From positions 62,001 to 126,000 of the forward strand of contig NZ_FOZG01000001.1 in NCBI RefSeq assembly GCF_900113315.1: DNA of 64,000 nucleotides, read 5' to 3'. The notes beneath the pieces were generated by a model. It was not told the origin of the DNA and made no database searches. It saw only the letters and a program-made list of their open reading frames with translations. How positions within the stretch are numbered: the stretch's first letter is position 1; each line of letters begins with the position of its first letter. Position numbers and translations under genes: made by a program. This DNA is from Sphingomonas jatrophae (GTDB lineage Bacteria; Pseudomonadota; Alphaproteobacteria; Sphingomonadales; Sphingomonadaceae). This document shows positions 43,401-51,794 of the stretch, in pieces.

Positions 43401-43834
43401 TGCTCCAGCCGCCCGCCGGGGGCTGGCATGACAGTGGCGACATCGTCCAGATCGATGCCGAGGGCTTCGTCACCATCCGCGGCCGGGCCAAGCGCTTTGC
43501 CAAGATTGGCGGCGAGATGGTCTCGCTCCCCGCGGTGGAGGGCTATGCCGCCGCCGTCTGGCCGGGCTTCGACCATGCCGTCGTCACCCGCCCCGATCCG
43601 CGAAAAGGCGAGCAGCTGGTCCTGTTCACCACCGCGCCCGGCGCCGATGCCAAGGCGCTGCTCGCCTGGGGCAAGGCCAACGGCATTGCCGAACTCGCGC
43701 TGCCCCGCGATGTGCGCCCCGTCCCCGCGCTGCCGGTGCTGGGCACGGGCAAGATCGATTACGTGACTTTGGGCCAGATGGCGGCGGCGGGCACCACTGC
43801 CCCGGTGGAGGCGGACGAGGAGGAAGCGGCGTGA
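40403..43834 (+). CDS. LplT-PlsC-acyl ligase fusion (2-acylglycerophosphoethanolamine acyltransferase/acyl-ACP synthetase)
   Basis: This is a 1143-residue three-domain protein. Residues 1 to about 420 are an MFS transporter like LplT (opening RRRFLPLFATQFLGAFNDNLYRS). About 425-620 is a PlsC acyltransferase with the catalytic HxxxxD in NHVSFLDG (near 456) and FPEGRITVTG. About 640-1130 is an AMP-binding acyl ligase with FTSGSEGLPKG (near 790), YGATEAGP and a GKIDY-type end. Together these would flip lysophospholipid inward and reacylate it with an acyl group activated on ACP, as the separate LplT and Aas do in E. coli. The stop overlaps the next GTG by 4 bases, so it heads a coupled three-gene operon. 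Confidence 0.9.
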   Translation: MSAPSFGLLARRRFLPLFATQFLGAFNDNLYRSAMLFLVSFSLYRGDADKAAMIAVIAGGVFILPYFLFSSLAGQLADASDKSRVAQGVKLAEVAIMALGAGAIAAGSMPLLFLTLFLMGTHSTIFGPVKYAILPQHLNGPELMGGTGLIEAGTFLAILSGQLAGGLIPAGHATALMLGVAGLGLVSSLFIPSAKPEGVPPRIDLNLARASVRIVREAGRTRSLMLVIGGISWFFALGAVLTQQFVPLVGHLNATAEVGALFLGLFSVGVAVGSMLVGRWLKGELSARYVPAAALAMALATIDLGLTVAGLRPWATTAGVREFVREPGSWHLIADLLAIAVAGGVFIVPLYALLQTLGDPATRSRDVAANNIVNAAAMVVISGLVAALLATGAGSATLFVVLGVVGLAVALAACVLLPETVFKGLIRGLLRLFYRVELVGAENMPAAGTRAVVVVNHVSFLDGLLLGAFLPGKPTFAVHTRIAQAWWIKPFLKLFDAFPVDPTNPMSAKAMVKAVREGRTLVIFPEGRITVTGALMKVFDGPGMVADKADAPIVPVRIDGAQFSPFSRLKGKVRTRWFPKVRLTVLPPRRFAIDGEMSARARRAIAGRRLYDEMSAMMFATSDTGRTLFAALADAAALHGRDAKVVEDVKRQPLTYGRLLAGSIALGRVLARESRAGEAVGVLLPNVSGVVATFFALQAEGRVPAMLNYTAGLANIDAACRAAEVETIITARAFVEQAKLGDLIDALGATRRILFLEDLAPRIGAWAKLRALIASRRARGPAVSPDAPAVILFTSGSEGLPKGVALSHRNLLSNCQQLAARIDFSPTDIVLNALPVFHSFGLTGGTLLPVLNGIRTLLYPSPLHYRIVPALAYDANATILFGTDTFLAGYARMASPYDFYSIRYIFAGAEKVRDTTRATYAERFGLRIMEGYGATEAGPVIAVNTPMHFRAGSVGRLLPAIEARLEPVPGIDDEGGTVGRLAIRGPNVMAGYYKADAPGLLQPPAGGWHDSGDIVQIDAEGFVTIRGRAKRFAKIGGEMVSLPAVEGYAAAVWPGFDHAVVTRPDPRKGEQLVLFTTAPGADAKALLAWGKANGIAELALPRDVRPVPALPVLGTGKIDYVTLGQMAAAGTTAPVEADEEEAA

Positions 43835-44853
43835 GCCCCTGGTCCGCGATCGGCGCCTCTGTCGCCCGCGCGCCCAGCCCGCACAACACGCAGCCCTATC
43901 GCCTGCGCGTGCTGGACGATGCGACCGCCGAGATCGTCTTCCTGCCCACCCGCGGCCTGCCGACGGCGGACCCGCACGGCCGCTTCACCTGGCTGACCGC
44001 GGGGATCGTCGCGGAGATTGCCAGCATCGCCGCGCACGGCCTCGGCCACGAGCTCGCCGTCGCATGGGATCTCTCCCCCATGTATCCCGGCGGCGACACC
44101 GAGACGCCGCAGACCGTCGCCCGCCTGACGCTCACCCCCGCAGGCGCCCCGGTCCCCGATCTCGATCCCGCGCTGATCCTCCAGCGGCAGACCTCGCGCC
44201 TGCCTTATGACGGCCGCCCGCTGGCGGCCGGGGTCGTCGCCGAGCTCAAGGTCGAGGCCGCCCGCCACGGCCATGCGTTCGAGGTGCGCAGCGACCCGCA
44301 GGCCATCGCCTCCGTCGTCGAGCTCAACAAGCGCGCGCTGTTCCACGATCTCGACGATGACGATCTGCGTACCGAGCTCACCCGCTGGCTCCGCTTCGAC
44401 GCCCGGGAGGAGGGGCTGACGCGCGACGGCCTGTCCGCCCGCTGCCTCGGTTTCTCGCCCACGCTTCTGCGCAGCTTCTTCCTCCAGCACCGGTTCTGGA
44501 CGCTGCCGGGGGTCCGCCATGTGGTCGGCCGTGTCTATGGTGCGACGATGCGCGGCATCGGCACGATCGGCTGGCTGCGCGGGCATTATACGTCTAGCGC
44601 CGACTGGATTGCCGCCGGGCGGCTGATGATCCGCCTCTGGCTGATCGTCACCCGCGCCGGCTGCGTCTGGCACCCTTATGGTTCGGTCATCACCAGCGAG
44701 GCTGCGCGCCGCGCGATGATCGACATGCTCGAATTGCGCCCGGAGCAGGGCGAGGAGGATATGGTATGGCTGCTGTTGCGCCTGGGCACGAGCCCGCGCC
44801 CGCCCGAGAGCCTGCGGCTGGACCAAGCCGAAATCCTGCTCTGCGCGCGCTGA
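43831..44853 (+). CDS. Nitroreductase-like (Acg-type) protein
   Basis: This is a 340-residue soluble protein. The N-terminal SPHNTQPYRLRV matches the FMN-site motif of nitroreductase-fold proteins, and the length, about 1.5 times a classic nitroreductase, is typical of Acg-like members with a degenerate or duplicated fold. The GTG start overlaps the preceding stop. Its end overlaps the next gene by 88 bases, an unusually long overlap, and a strong ribosome binding site for that gene lies within its coding region. A redox role in the lipid or acyl pathway of its neighbours is possible. Whether FMN binds cannot be judged from the sequence alone. Confidence 0.75.
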   Translation: MSPWSAIGASVARAPSPHNTQPYRLRVLDDATAEIVFLPTRGLPTADPHGRFTWLTAGIVAEIASIAAHGLGHELAVAWDLSPMYPGGDTETPQTVARLTLTPAGAPVPDLDPALILQRQTSRLPYDGRPLAAGVVAELKVEAARHGHAFEVRSDPQAIASVVELNKRALFHDLDDDDLRTELTRWLRFDAREEGLTRDGLSARCLGFSPTLLRSFFLQHRFWTLPGVRHVVGRVYGATMRGIGTIGWLRGHYTSSADWIAAGRLMIRLWLIVTRAGCVWHPYGSVITSEAARRAMIDMLELRPEQGEEDMVWLLLRLGTSPRPPESLRLDQAEILLCAR

Positions 44854-46394
44854 AGCGGCTGCTCTATTACCCCGCGGTCGCGGCGGTCTACGCGCTCGAC
44901 GGGGTGGAGTGGGCGTTGGCGCATATGGGCGGGCTCTATCGCCTGCTGCTCGTGCCGGGCTTCGAGGGCATGCGCTGGCGGCTGGGCATCTGGCGGGCGT
45001 GGCGTGCCTTCTATGCGGCGCATGCCCGCGTGCCCGCCTACCGCCATTATATCGACAGCCGCGGCGGCCTGCCCGATATCCATTTCGACCGGAAGGATAT
45101 CACGCCGCTGCTGGCCGCGGTGCCGGAGATGGACAAGGCCAGCTACGTCAAGGCCTACCTCATTGCCGAGCAGATCGTCGGCGGTCGCCTGCCGCGCCGC
45201 GGCGTGATGGTGGACGAATCGAGCGGCTCCTCCGGCACGCCGACCAGCTGGGTGCGGGGCGCCACCGAGCGGCGCATCGTCAGCCGCATGATGCAGCTCA
45301 GCTACCGCGATAGCGTCGATCGCGCACGGCCCGTCTTCATCCTCAACGCCTTCGCGCTCGGCGCATGGGCGACGGGCATGAACGTGTCCATCTCGCTCAC
45401 CGACAGCTCGATCCTGAAATCCACCGGCCCGAACATCGACAAGATCGTCGAGACGATGCTCGAATTCGGCCCCGGCTACCGCTACGTCGTGATGGGCTAT
45501 CCGCCCTTCCTCAAGACGCTGGCGGACGATCCGCGGATCGATTGGCAGGCCTTCACCGTCGATGCCGGCTATGGCGGGGAGGGGATTTCGGAGGGGCTGC
45601 GGACCTATCTGGGCCAGCGCTTCCACCGCGTCGTCGGCAGCTATGGCGCGTCGGACCTCGAGGTGAACATGGCGCTGGAGAGCGACCTCGCCATCCGCCT
45701 GCGCCGCGCGATCGGCGAGGATGAGACGCTCAGGAAGTCGCTCATCCGCACCGATTACGGCGTCACGCCGATGATCTTCCAGTATAACCCTCTGGCTTAT
45801 TACATCGAGACCAACGAGGCGGGCGAACTCGTCGTCACCATGTCGCGCCCGTTCCACATCGCGCCCAAGATCCGCTACAACATCCATGATCGCGGCCACG
45901 TGATGCGTTTCCCCGAACTGAAGCGGCGCTTGCTGGCGGCCGGCCGGGACGATCTGCTGAAAGACGTACGGACCGATCTGCCCTTCCTGTTCCTTTACGG
46001 CCGGTCGGACATGTCGATCGATTATTATGGCGCGAACGTCACGCCCGACAGCGTGCGCGAGGTGCTCTACGGCATGCCGGCGCTGGCACCCGTGCTCAGC
46101 ACCTTCCGCCTGCTCTCCTACGAGGACGAGACGACGACCAAGCGGATGGAGATCGCCGTCGAGCTGGTCGAGGGCGCGCCGATGCCGCCCAACCCCGAGA
46201 TGATCGAGGCGGAAGCATTCGTCCGCCTGACCGAGATCAACGCCGACTTCCTCAACGCCCTCCACCGCACCGCCAGCCCGGACAATCCGCCCCGGCTGAC
46301 GCTGCACGCCTTCGGCACCGGCCCGTTCGAGGGCGGCCAGCGCAAGCTGAAGAACGAATATGTCGCGAGCGACGTGAGCTACGACAGGCTCTAG
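44766..46394 (+). CDS. PaaK-like adenylate-forming enzyme
   Basis: This is a 542-residue soluble protein resembling phenylacetate-CoA ligase/coenzyme F390 synthetase-like adenylating enzymes. The ATP loop is VDESSGSSGTPTSWVRG (near 148-164), with VGSYGASDLEVN (substrate/adenylate region) and FLYGRSDMSIDYYGANV (hinge and C-domain). The ATG at 44766 has a perfect GAGGAGG 7 bases upstream, inside the preceding gene. It should activate a carboxylic acid as an acyl-adenylate, then pass it to CoA or another acceptor; the acid is unknown. It is coupled to the nitroreductase-like gene and the acyltransferase fusion. A nested palindromic repeat follows the stop. Confidence 0.82.
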   Translation: MAAVAPGHEPAPAREPAAGPSRNPALRALKRLLYYPAVAAVYALDGVEWALAHMGGLYRLLLVPGFEGMRWRLGIWRAWRAFYAAHARVPAYRHYIDSRGGLPDIHFDRKDITPLLAAVPEMDKASYVKAYLIAEQIVGGRLPRRGVMVDESSGSSGTPTSWVRGATERRIVSRMMQLSYRDSVDRARPVFILNAFALGAWATGMNVSISLTDSSILKSTGPNIDKIVETMLEFGPGYRYVVMGYPPFLKTLADDPRIDWQAFTVDAGYGGEGISEGLRTYLGQRFHRVVGSYGASDLEVNMALESDLAIRLRRAIGEDETLRKSLIRTDYGVTPMIFQYNPLAYYIETNEAGELVVTMSRPFHIAPKIRYNIHDRGHVMRFPELKRRLLAAGRDDLLKDVRTDLPFLFLYGRSDMSIDYYGANVTPDSVREVLYGMPALAPVLSTFRLLSYEDETTTKRMEIAVELVEGAPMPPNPEMIEAEAFVRLTEINADFLNALHRTASPDNPPRLTLHAFGTGPFEGGQRKLKNEYVASDVSYDRL

Positions 46395-46401
46395 GCCGGT
46401 C

Positions 46402-46497
46402 CGTCATGCTGAACTCGTTTCAGCATCCACCGGGAGGCACGACCTGCGGCCCCTGGCCAGACCGCCCGGTGGATCCTGAAACAAGTTCAGGATGACG
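46402..46497. repeat. Nested palindromic element, intergenic copy
   Basis: Arms at 46402-46432 and 46467-46497 (31 bases each, left arm starting CGTCATGCTGAACTCG) match as inverted repeats at 28 of 31 positions; each arm folds on TGAAC/GTTTCA-type sequence. It lies 8 bases after the PaaK-like stop and may act in transcript ending. It belongs to the same family as the first cobN insertion. Confidence 0.85.
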
Positions 46498-46528
46498 AGG
46501 CGCTAGAGCCGCACCCCCGACCCCAATT

Positions 46529-46559
46529 CGTCATGCCGGACTCGTTCCGGCATCCACCG
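46529..46559. repeat. Solo arm of the palindromic element
   Basis: This is a single 31-base arm (CGTCATGCCGGACTCG at its start, CATCCACCG at its end) without an obvious partner within 100 bases. It is a half copy 31 bases after the full element. The remaining sequence up to the receptor stop (46560-46635) holds nothing recognisable. Confidence 0.75.
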
Positions 46560-46635
46560 TGCGGCGCATCCAGAAGCCGCCAAACCAGTCACCCGTCTCG
46601 CCCCAGCGTAAGCGCCGGGGTAACGAAGGACCCCC

Positions 46636-48714
46636 CTACAGCGAAAACCGGGCCGACAAGCGGAAGTCCCGCCCGGCCAGCGGCGCATAATCCTTCAGGA
46701 AGCTGGCGTGCCGCCGCGCCACCACGTCGAACAGGTTGTTCGCCGACAGCGTCAGCGTCGTCGCGCGGTTGCCCGGCAGCGGGTGCCACGCCACCGATGC
46801 GTTGACGAGCGTGAAGGACGGCGTCTCCGTCTCGAACGCGCTCACCCGGTCCTGCCGGTCGCTCCACTCCGCCTCGATCCGGCCGACCAGCGCGTCCGAC
46901 TGCGCCTCGAGCCCGCCGAGCAGGCGGAGAGGCGGGATGCGGGGGGCGGGGCCGACCGAGCGGATGCGCGCCTTCACGTAATCCGCGAGGCCATCCGCCA
47001 CGAACGTCCAGTCGCCGACTTTCGCCAGATCCAGCGAGCCTTCCACCTCGAAGCCCAGATAGCGCGCGCGGCCCTGCCGCTGCTGGAACACCGGCAGGTC
47101 ATCCTCGATCTCGCCCGTCTGCGCCTCGTAGATATAGTTCTTGAACCGCGTCCAATAGGCGGACACGTCGAACGTATAGCCCTGCCCACGGCCGCGCAGC
47201 GTCGCCTCCAGCCCGTTGCTCCGCTCCTTGCGCAGCGTCGGGTCGCCCACCTCGAACGCCTGCGTGCCGGCATGCGGGCCGTTGGCATAGAGCTCCTCGG
47301 TCGATGGCGCGCGCTCGCTATGCGTCGCGTTCAGGCCGATCCGCCAGCCCGGTACCACCGCATAGCTGGCGCCGAGCGAGCCCGAGAAGGTGTCGAACCG
47401 GCGGCGGAGATCCGGATTGCCGATCTGCTCGTCCGCGTCCGCCTTCGTCAGCGTATGTTCGTAGCGCGCCCCCGCCTCGGCGCGCCACGCGCCCGCCTCG
47501 ATCTGCTGGAGCGTGAACAGGCCATATTGTTCGGTCAGGTTGTCGGGCACGAACTTCTCTTCGCCGCGCACCCTGAACTTGCGCCGCAGCGCCTGCGCGC
47601 CCACTGCGCCGGACCAGCCCCCGCGCTTGGCCTGGACCAGCTCCAGCCGGCCTTCGCTGCCTTCGCTGAAGAAGCTCGTGCCGATCTCGCCCGTCTCCTC
47701 CAGCTCGTCGTGGCGGTAATCGGCATGGCCCGCGCGGAAGCGGACGGCCTGGAGGATGTCGCCGCCCGTATCCACCTCGGCGCGCAGGTCATAGCGGGTC
47801 TGGCGCAGATCGATCCGCGGCGCCTCCGCCTCGATGGCTGGGTCGAGCGAGTAGCGGACCGGCACGCCGTAGAGGCTGTCATAACGGGTGACCGATGCGC
47901 CGATGTTCACGCCCGGCGCCACATAGGCGAGCGCCCCCGCCACATCCCACGTCCGCGCCGCGCTGTTGGGCAGCTTGCCCTTCAGGTCCGCCAGCTCGGC
48001 AATCTCCGGCTCCGCGCTCGCCGCCGCCTGCGCCCGCAGCGGGCGGGAGAGGATGTAGCCGCCCGTGTCGAGATCGTCCGTCTTCAGATAGCTGCCGTCG
48101 ACATGCAGGACGAGGCCGCCGCCCAGCGGCGCGTCCGCCGCCGCGCCGATCGAGCGCTCGTCCGCCGCACTGGCCAGCGTGCCCAGCGCGTCGACGTGGA
48201 TCGCCTCGTCGGGCAGGCGGCGCGGGATGCGGCTGTCGATCACGTTGACGACGCCGCCGATGGCGGAGGAGCCGAATAGCAACGCGGTCGGCCCGCGCAG
48301 CACCTCGACGCGCTCGGCGGTCAGTGGGTTGATCGCGACGGCATGGTCGACCGACGCAGTCGAGGCGTCGAAGCTGCCGATCCCGTCGGTCAGGATGCGG
48401 ATGCGGTCCCCCTGAAAGCCGCGCAGCACCGGGCGAGACGCATTCGGCCCGAACGAGGTGGAGGAGACGCCCGGCTGCCGCGCCAGCGTGTCGCCGATGG
48501 TCGGGCGCAGCTCCCGCGCCAGATCGGTGCCGGACAGCACCGTCGTGCCCGCCAGCGCCGAGCCCAGTTCGGTCCGCAGCGGCGCGGTGATGACGATCGT
48601 CTGCGCCTCCTGCTCGTGGAAGTCGCCCGGTGCCTGCCGGTCGTGCGGCGCGGCGGGGGGCGGGGCCTCGGCGGCGGACAGGCCGAGGAGGGCGGTAGCG
48701 AGCAGCAGGGTCAA
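46636..48714 (-). CDS. ZnuD-like TonB-dependent receptor
   Basis: This is a 692-residue receptor: short signal peptide (1-15), TonB box QTIVITAP (38-45), plug motifs RPVLRGFQGDRIRILTDGIG, VDHAVAINPLTAERVEVLRG and LLFGSSAIGGVVNVID, and a barrel ending in FSL. The plug wording is that of the ZnuD class (zinc and sometimes haem receptors), and a His at 24 and 33 in the leader part (PHDRQ, DFHEQEA) fits metal contact. The only usable start is TTG at 48714, with GGAG 9 bases upstream. A Zur-box-like palindrome lies at 48757. The genes upstream on the same strand (cysTWA) are separated by 106 bases. Zinc is the favoured ligand but not shown. Confidence 0.82.
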   Translation of the reverse strand: MTLLLATALLGLSAAEAPPPAAPHDRQAPGDFHEQEAQTIVITAPLRTELGSALAGTTVLSGTDLARELRPTIGDTLARQPGVSSTSFGPNASRPVLRGFQGDRIRILTDGIGSFDASTASVDHAVAINPLTAERVEVLRGPTALLFGSSAIGGVVNVIDSRIPRRLPDEAIHVDALGTLASAADERSIGAAADAPLGGGLVLHVDGSYLKTDDLDTGGYILSRPLRAQAAASAEPEIAELADLKGKLPNSAARTWDVAGALAYVAPGVNIGASVTRYDSLYGVPVRYSLDPAIEAEAPRIDLRQTRYDLRAEVDTGGDILQAVRFRAGHADYRHDELEETGEIGTSFFSEGSEGRLELVQAKRGGWSGAVGAQALRRKFRVRGEEKFVPDNLTEQYGLFTLQQIEAGAWRAEAGARYEHTLTKADADEQIGNPDLRRRFDTFSGSLGASYAVVPGWRIGLNATHSERAPSTEELYANGPHAGTQAFEVGDPTLRKERSNGLEATLRGRGQGYTFDVSAYWTRFKNYIYEAQTGEIEDDLPVFQQRQGRARYLGFEVEGSLDLAKVGDWTFVADGLADYVKARIRSVGPAPRIPPLRLLGGLEAQSDALVGRIEAEWSDRQDRVSAFETETPSFTLVNASVAWHPLPGNRATTLTLSANNLFDVVARRHASFLKDYAPLAGRDFRLSARFSL

Positions 48715-48756
48715 GGGGCGGGCTCCGGTCGAAAGACCGGCACTGGCTAGCCAGCA

Positions 48757-48771
48757 TGTTACATCATATCA
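48757..48771. promoter_or_regulatory. Candidate Zur-type operator
   Basis: The 15-mer TGTTACATCATATCA matches the alphaproteobacterial Zur/Fur-like consensus TGTTATANTATAACA at 11 of 14 defined positions. It lies 43 bases upstream of the ZnuD-like receptor start and in an AT-rich patch. If used, zinc sufficiency would repress the receptor. Confidence 0.4.
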
Positions 48772-48820
48772 AGCGCTGATGGTGCGATGCGGCGGGACTG
48801 TTGCCGAACCGCAACGCGCC

Positions 48821-49855
48821 TCAACGCCGGTCGGGGAATACCTGCAGGCGCGTCGGTCGCACCGTGATCCGCTCACCCACCGCCGGCGGCTCGCCCGGCA
48901 GGTCCAGCTCCAGCGGTGCGTCCAGCCCGTCCAGCGCCGCCTCCACCCGCGTCATGCCGGCGCGCGGGCGGGCGAGCGTCACCGTCGCGCTCAGCGTGCC
49001 TTCGCCGCCCAGCGCCGGCTCCACGTCGTGCGGGCGGAAGAACAGCAGGCCCGGCCCGTCCGCCGCATCGCCCGCGTCGAGCAGCGCGCTGCCGAACCGG
49101 GCCCGGCCGCGCTCCACCGTCACCGGCAGACGGTTCGATTCGCCGACAAAGTCGAACACGAAGGCGGAGGCGGGCGCGCGGTAGACCGCATCGGGCACCG
49201 CCACCTGCTCGATGCGGCCATGGTCCATCACCACCACGCGGTCGGCCAGCTCAAGCGCCTCTTCCTGATCGTGCGTGACGAAGATGGAGGTCAGCCCCAT
49301 CCGGTCATGCAGCTCGCGCAGCCAGCGGCGCAGTTCTTTCCGCACCTTGGCGTCGAGCGCGCCGAAAGGCTCGTCCAGCAGCAGGATGCGCGGCTCCACC
49401 GCCAGCGCCCGCGCCAACGCCACGCGCTGCCGCTGCCCGCCCGACAGCTGCGCCGGATAGCGGCGGCCGAGATCCTTCAGCTGCACCAGCTCCAGCAGCT
49501 CTGCCACGCGCCGCTCGATCTCCGCCTTGGCCGGGCGCAGCCGCCGCGGCCGCACTGTCAGGCCGAAGGCGATATTGTCCGCCACCGTCATGTGCTTGAA
49601 CAAAGCATAATGCTGGAACACGAAGCCGACGCCGCGCTGCGTTACGGGCCGGCCGGTCACGTCCTCGCCGTCGAACAGCACGCGGCCCGTGTCCGCCTGC
49701 TCCAGCCCGGCGATGATCCGCAGCAGCGTCGTCTTGCCCGATCCGGACGGCCCCAGCAGCGCGAGGAACTCGCCCGGGCGCGCTTCCAGCTCGATCGGCT
49801 GCAGCGCGGTGAAGCTGCCGAAGCTCTTGCTGACGCCCTCGACCGTAATGCCCAT
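48821..49855 (-). CDS. cysA: Sulfate/thiosulfate ABC importer ATPase
   Basis: This is a 344-residue ATPase with Walker [10 protein letters not shown] (about 35-43), signature [16 protein letters not shown], Walker [13 protein letters not shown], and a C-terminal regulatory/TOBE-like region (about 235-344, with [10 protein letters not shown] typical of CysA). [18 protein letters not shown] at the start is characteristic of CysA. The gene lies 13 bases after cysW with GGGGCA before the ATG. It drives sulfate uptake through CysT-CysW. No periplasmic binding protein gene (cysP or sbp) is adjacent. Confidence 0.93.
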   Translation of the reverse strand: MGITVEGVSKSFGSFTALQPIELEARPGEFLALLGPSGSGKTTLLRIIAGLEQADTGRVLFDGEDVTGRPVTQRGVGFVFQHYALFKHMTVADNIAFGLTVRPRRLRPAKAEIERRVAELLELVQLKDLGRRYPAQLSGGQRQRVALARALAVEPRILLLDEPFGALDAKVRKELRRWLRELHDRMGLTSIFVTHDQEEALELADRVVVMDHGRIEQVAVPDAVYRAPASAFVFDFVGESNRLPVTVERGRARFGSALLDAGDAADGPGLLFFRPHDVEPALGGEGTLSATVTLARPRAGMTRVEAALDGLDAPLELDLPGEPPAVGERITVRPTRLQVFPDRR

Positions 49856-49868
49856 CAGTGCCCCATGC

Positions 49869-50729
49869 TCAATGACCCTGGCCGCGCAGGTCGTAGCGCC
49901 ATTCCAGCACGCTCTTCAGCACCAGCGTGACCAGCGCCAGCCCGGCCAGCAGCGACGCGGTGGCGAAGGCGGCGACGAAATTATATTCGTTGTAGAGGAT
50001 CTCGACGTGCAGCGGCAGCGTGTTGGTCTCGCCCCGGATGTGGCCCGAGACGACCGACACCGCACCGAACTCTCCCATCGCCCGCGCATTGCACAGCAGC
50101 ACGCCGTAGAGCAGCCCCCAGCGAATGTTCGGCAGCGTCACGCGGAAGAACGTGCTGAAGCCCGATGCACCGAGCGACCGCGCCGCCTCTTCGTCGTCGC
50201 GGCCCTGCTCGGCCATCAGCGGGATCAGCTCGCGCGCGACGAAGGGGAAGGTGACGAAAACGGTCGCCAGTACGATGCCGGGCACCGCGAACACGATCTG
50301 GATGCCATGATCCCGCAGGAACGGCCCGAACCAGCCGTTCGCCCCGAAGATCAATATGTAGATCAGCCCGGCGACGACGGGCGAGACGGAGAAGGGCAGG
50401 TCGATCAGCGTGACCAGCAGGCCCTTGCCGCGAAAGTCGAACTTGGTGATCGCCCATGCCGCCGCCACGCCGAATACGCAGTTGAGCGGCACGCTGATCG
50501 CCGCCACCATCAGCGTCAGCCGCATCGCCGCGCGCGCATCCGGCTCCGCCAACGCCTCGGCGAAGGCGGCGGCGCCGCGGCGGAACGCCTCGGAAAAGAC
50601 CGCCAGCAGCGGCAGAGCGAGGAAGATCAGCAGGAAGCCGAGCGCGGCACCGATCAGCAGCCGCCGCGCCCAGGCGGGCTCGCTCGTCGCATCCGCACTG
50701 TGCGGCACGGGTTTGGCTTCCTCGATCAT
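49869..50729 (-). CDS. cysW: Sulfate ABC importer permease CysW
   Basis: This is a 286-residue inner-membrane permease with six helices. The EAA loop ([20 protein letters not shown]) is at about 190-210, and the sulfate-type sequences [20 protein letters not shown] and [20 protein letters not shown] identify CysW over CysT. The ATG overlaps the end of cysT by 4 bases. It forms the sulfate channel with CysT. Confidence 0.93.
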   Translation of the reverse strand: MIEEAKPVPHSADATSEPAWARRLLIGAALGFLLIFLALPLLAVFSEAFRRGAAAFAEALAEPDARAAMRLTLMVAAISVPLNCVFGVAAAWAITKFDFRGKGLLVTLIDLPFSVSPVVAGLIYILIFGANGWFGPFLRDHGIQIVFAVPGIVLATVFVTFPFVARELIPLMAEQGRDDEEAARSLGASGFSTFFRVTLPNIRWGLLYGVLLCNARAMGEFGAVSVVSGHIRGETNTLPLHVEILYNEYNFVAAFATASLLAGLALVTLVLKSVLEWRYDLRGQGH

Positions 50730-51562
50730 CCCTGCATCCGCTTGCGCGTGGCGATCTGGAGCAGGTTGATCGCCAGCAGCATCGCGAAGGACGCGACCAG
50801 CATCACGCAGGCGATCGCCGTCGCGCCGGCATAATCATATTGCTCCAGCTGCGTGATGATCAGCAGCGGCGCGATCTCGCTCTCATAAGGCATGTTGCCG
50901 GCGATGAAGATGACGGAGCCATATTCGCCGATGCCGCGGGCGAAGGCGAGGGCGAAGCCGGTCAGCAGCGCGGGCGCGATCGCCGGCAGCACGACGCGGC
51001 GGAACGTGGTCACGCGGCTGGCACCCAGCGAGGCGGAGGCTTCCTCCACGTCGCGCCCGAGATCCGCCAGCACCGGCTCCACCGAGCGGACGACGAACGG
51101 CAGGCCGATGAAGACGAGCGCGATAACCACGCCCGCCGGCGTATAAGCGAGCTTCAGGCCGAGCGGCGCGAGAAACTGCCCGATCCAGCCATTGGACGAA
51201 TAGAGCGCCGTCAGCGCGATGCCCGCGACCGCCGTCGGCAGCGCGAAGGGCAGATCGACCATGGCGGAGACGATCCGCTTCAGCGGAAAGTCATAGCGCA
51301 CCAGCACCCACGCGATCAGCAGGCCGAACACCGCATTCACCGCCGCGGCCAGCGCCGATGCGCCGAAGCTCAGCCGGTAGGCCGCCAGCGCGCGCGGCGC
51401 CAAGGCCGTCTCGACGATGGCGGACGGCTCCGCCAGCGTGCGCACGAACACCGCCGACAGCGGGATCAGCACGATCAGCGACAGATACAGGATGGTGAAG
51501 CCGAGGCTCAGCCCGAAGCCTGGAATCACGGATCGTCGGGCGGAGCGCATCGCCGCGGGCAT
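50726..51562 (-). CDS. cysT: Sulfate ABC importer permease CysT
   Basis: This is a 278-residue permease with six helices, [22 protein letters not shown] at the start, [19 protein letters not shown], the EAA loop [21 protein letters not shown], and [20 protein letters not shown], all characteristic of CysT (CysU). ATG at 51562 or at 51550 (MRSARRSV) are both usable. It is the first gene of the cysT-cysW-cysA run; the sulfate-binding protein that normally comes first is not in the preceding 230 bases. Confidence 0.92.
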   Translation of the reverse strand: MPAAMRSARRSVIPGFGLSLGFTILYLSLIVLIPLSAVFVRTLAEPSAIVETALAPRALAAYRLSFGASALAAAVNAVFGLLIAWVLVRYDFPLKRIVSAMVDLPFALPTAVAGIALTALYSSNGWIGQFLAPLGLKLAYTPAGVVIALVFIGLPFVVRSVEPVLADLGRDVEEASASLGASRVTTFRRVVLPAIAPALLTGFALAFARGIGEYGSVIFIAGNMPYESEIAPLLIITQLEQYDYAGATAIACVMLVASFAMLLAINLLQIATRKRMQG

Positions 51563-51660
51563 TAGCGGGTGAGGCTGCGGGGGGAAGGCAAGAAATATTC
51601 ACCACCGGCGAAGTGGAGAATGGGTAAGCCAGAGCGCAGGCCGCTCGCCACCGCGTCTCC

Positions 51661-51756
51661 CGTCATCCTGAACTCGTTTCAGGATCCACCGAGCGCCAGG
51701 CCAACCGGCCGCTGATTCAGCCGTCCGGTAGATGCCCAAACAAGTTCAGCATGACG
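51661..51756. repeat. Nested palindromic element, intergenic copy between cysT and Rrf2 gene
   Basis: Left arm at 51661-51691 (starting CGTCATCCTGAACTCG), right arm at 51726-51756, more diverged than the other copies. The region 51563-51794 contains no supported gene; the element occupies most of it. Confidence 0.8.
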
Positions 51757-51785
51757 AGACCTGCGAAAGCCAGGCCAACCGGCCG
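51695..51785. repeat. Two direct copies of a 17-mer flanking the palindromic arm
   Basis: GCCAGGCCAACCGGCCG occurs at 51695-51711 and again at 51769-51785, one inside the loop of the palindromic element and one just outside its right arm. The arrangement suggests local duplication or an insertion scar. Confidence 0.65.
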
Positions 51786-51794
51786 TGCCGAACC

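Noticed and set aside
44676-46307. 543-codon frame opposite the PaaK-like gene
   Set aside because: Low-complexity charged sequence; the sense strand has a clear ATP loop and ribosome site.
46708-48279. 523-codon frame opposite the ZnuD-like receptor
   Set aside because: Shadow; the minus strand has plug and barrel motifs.
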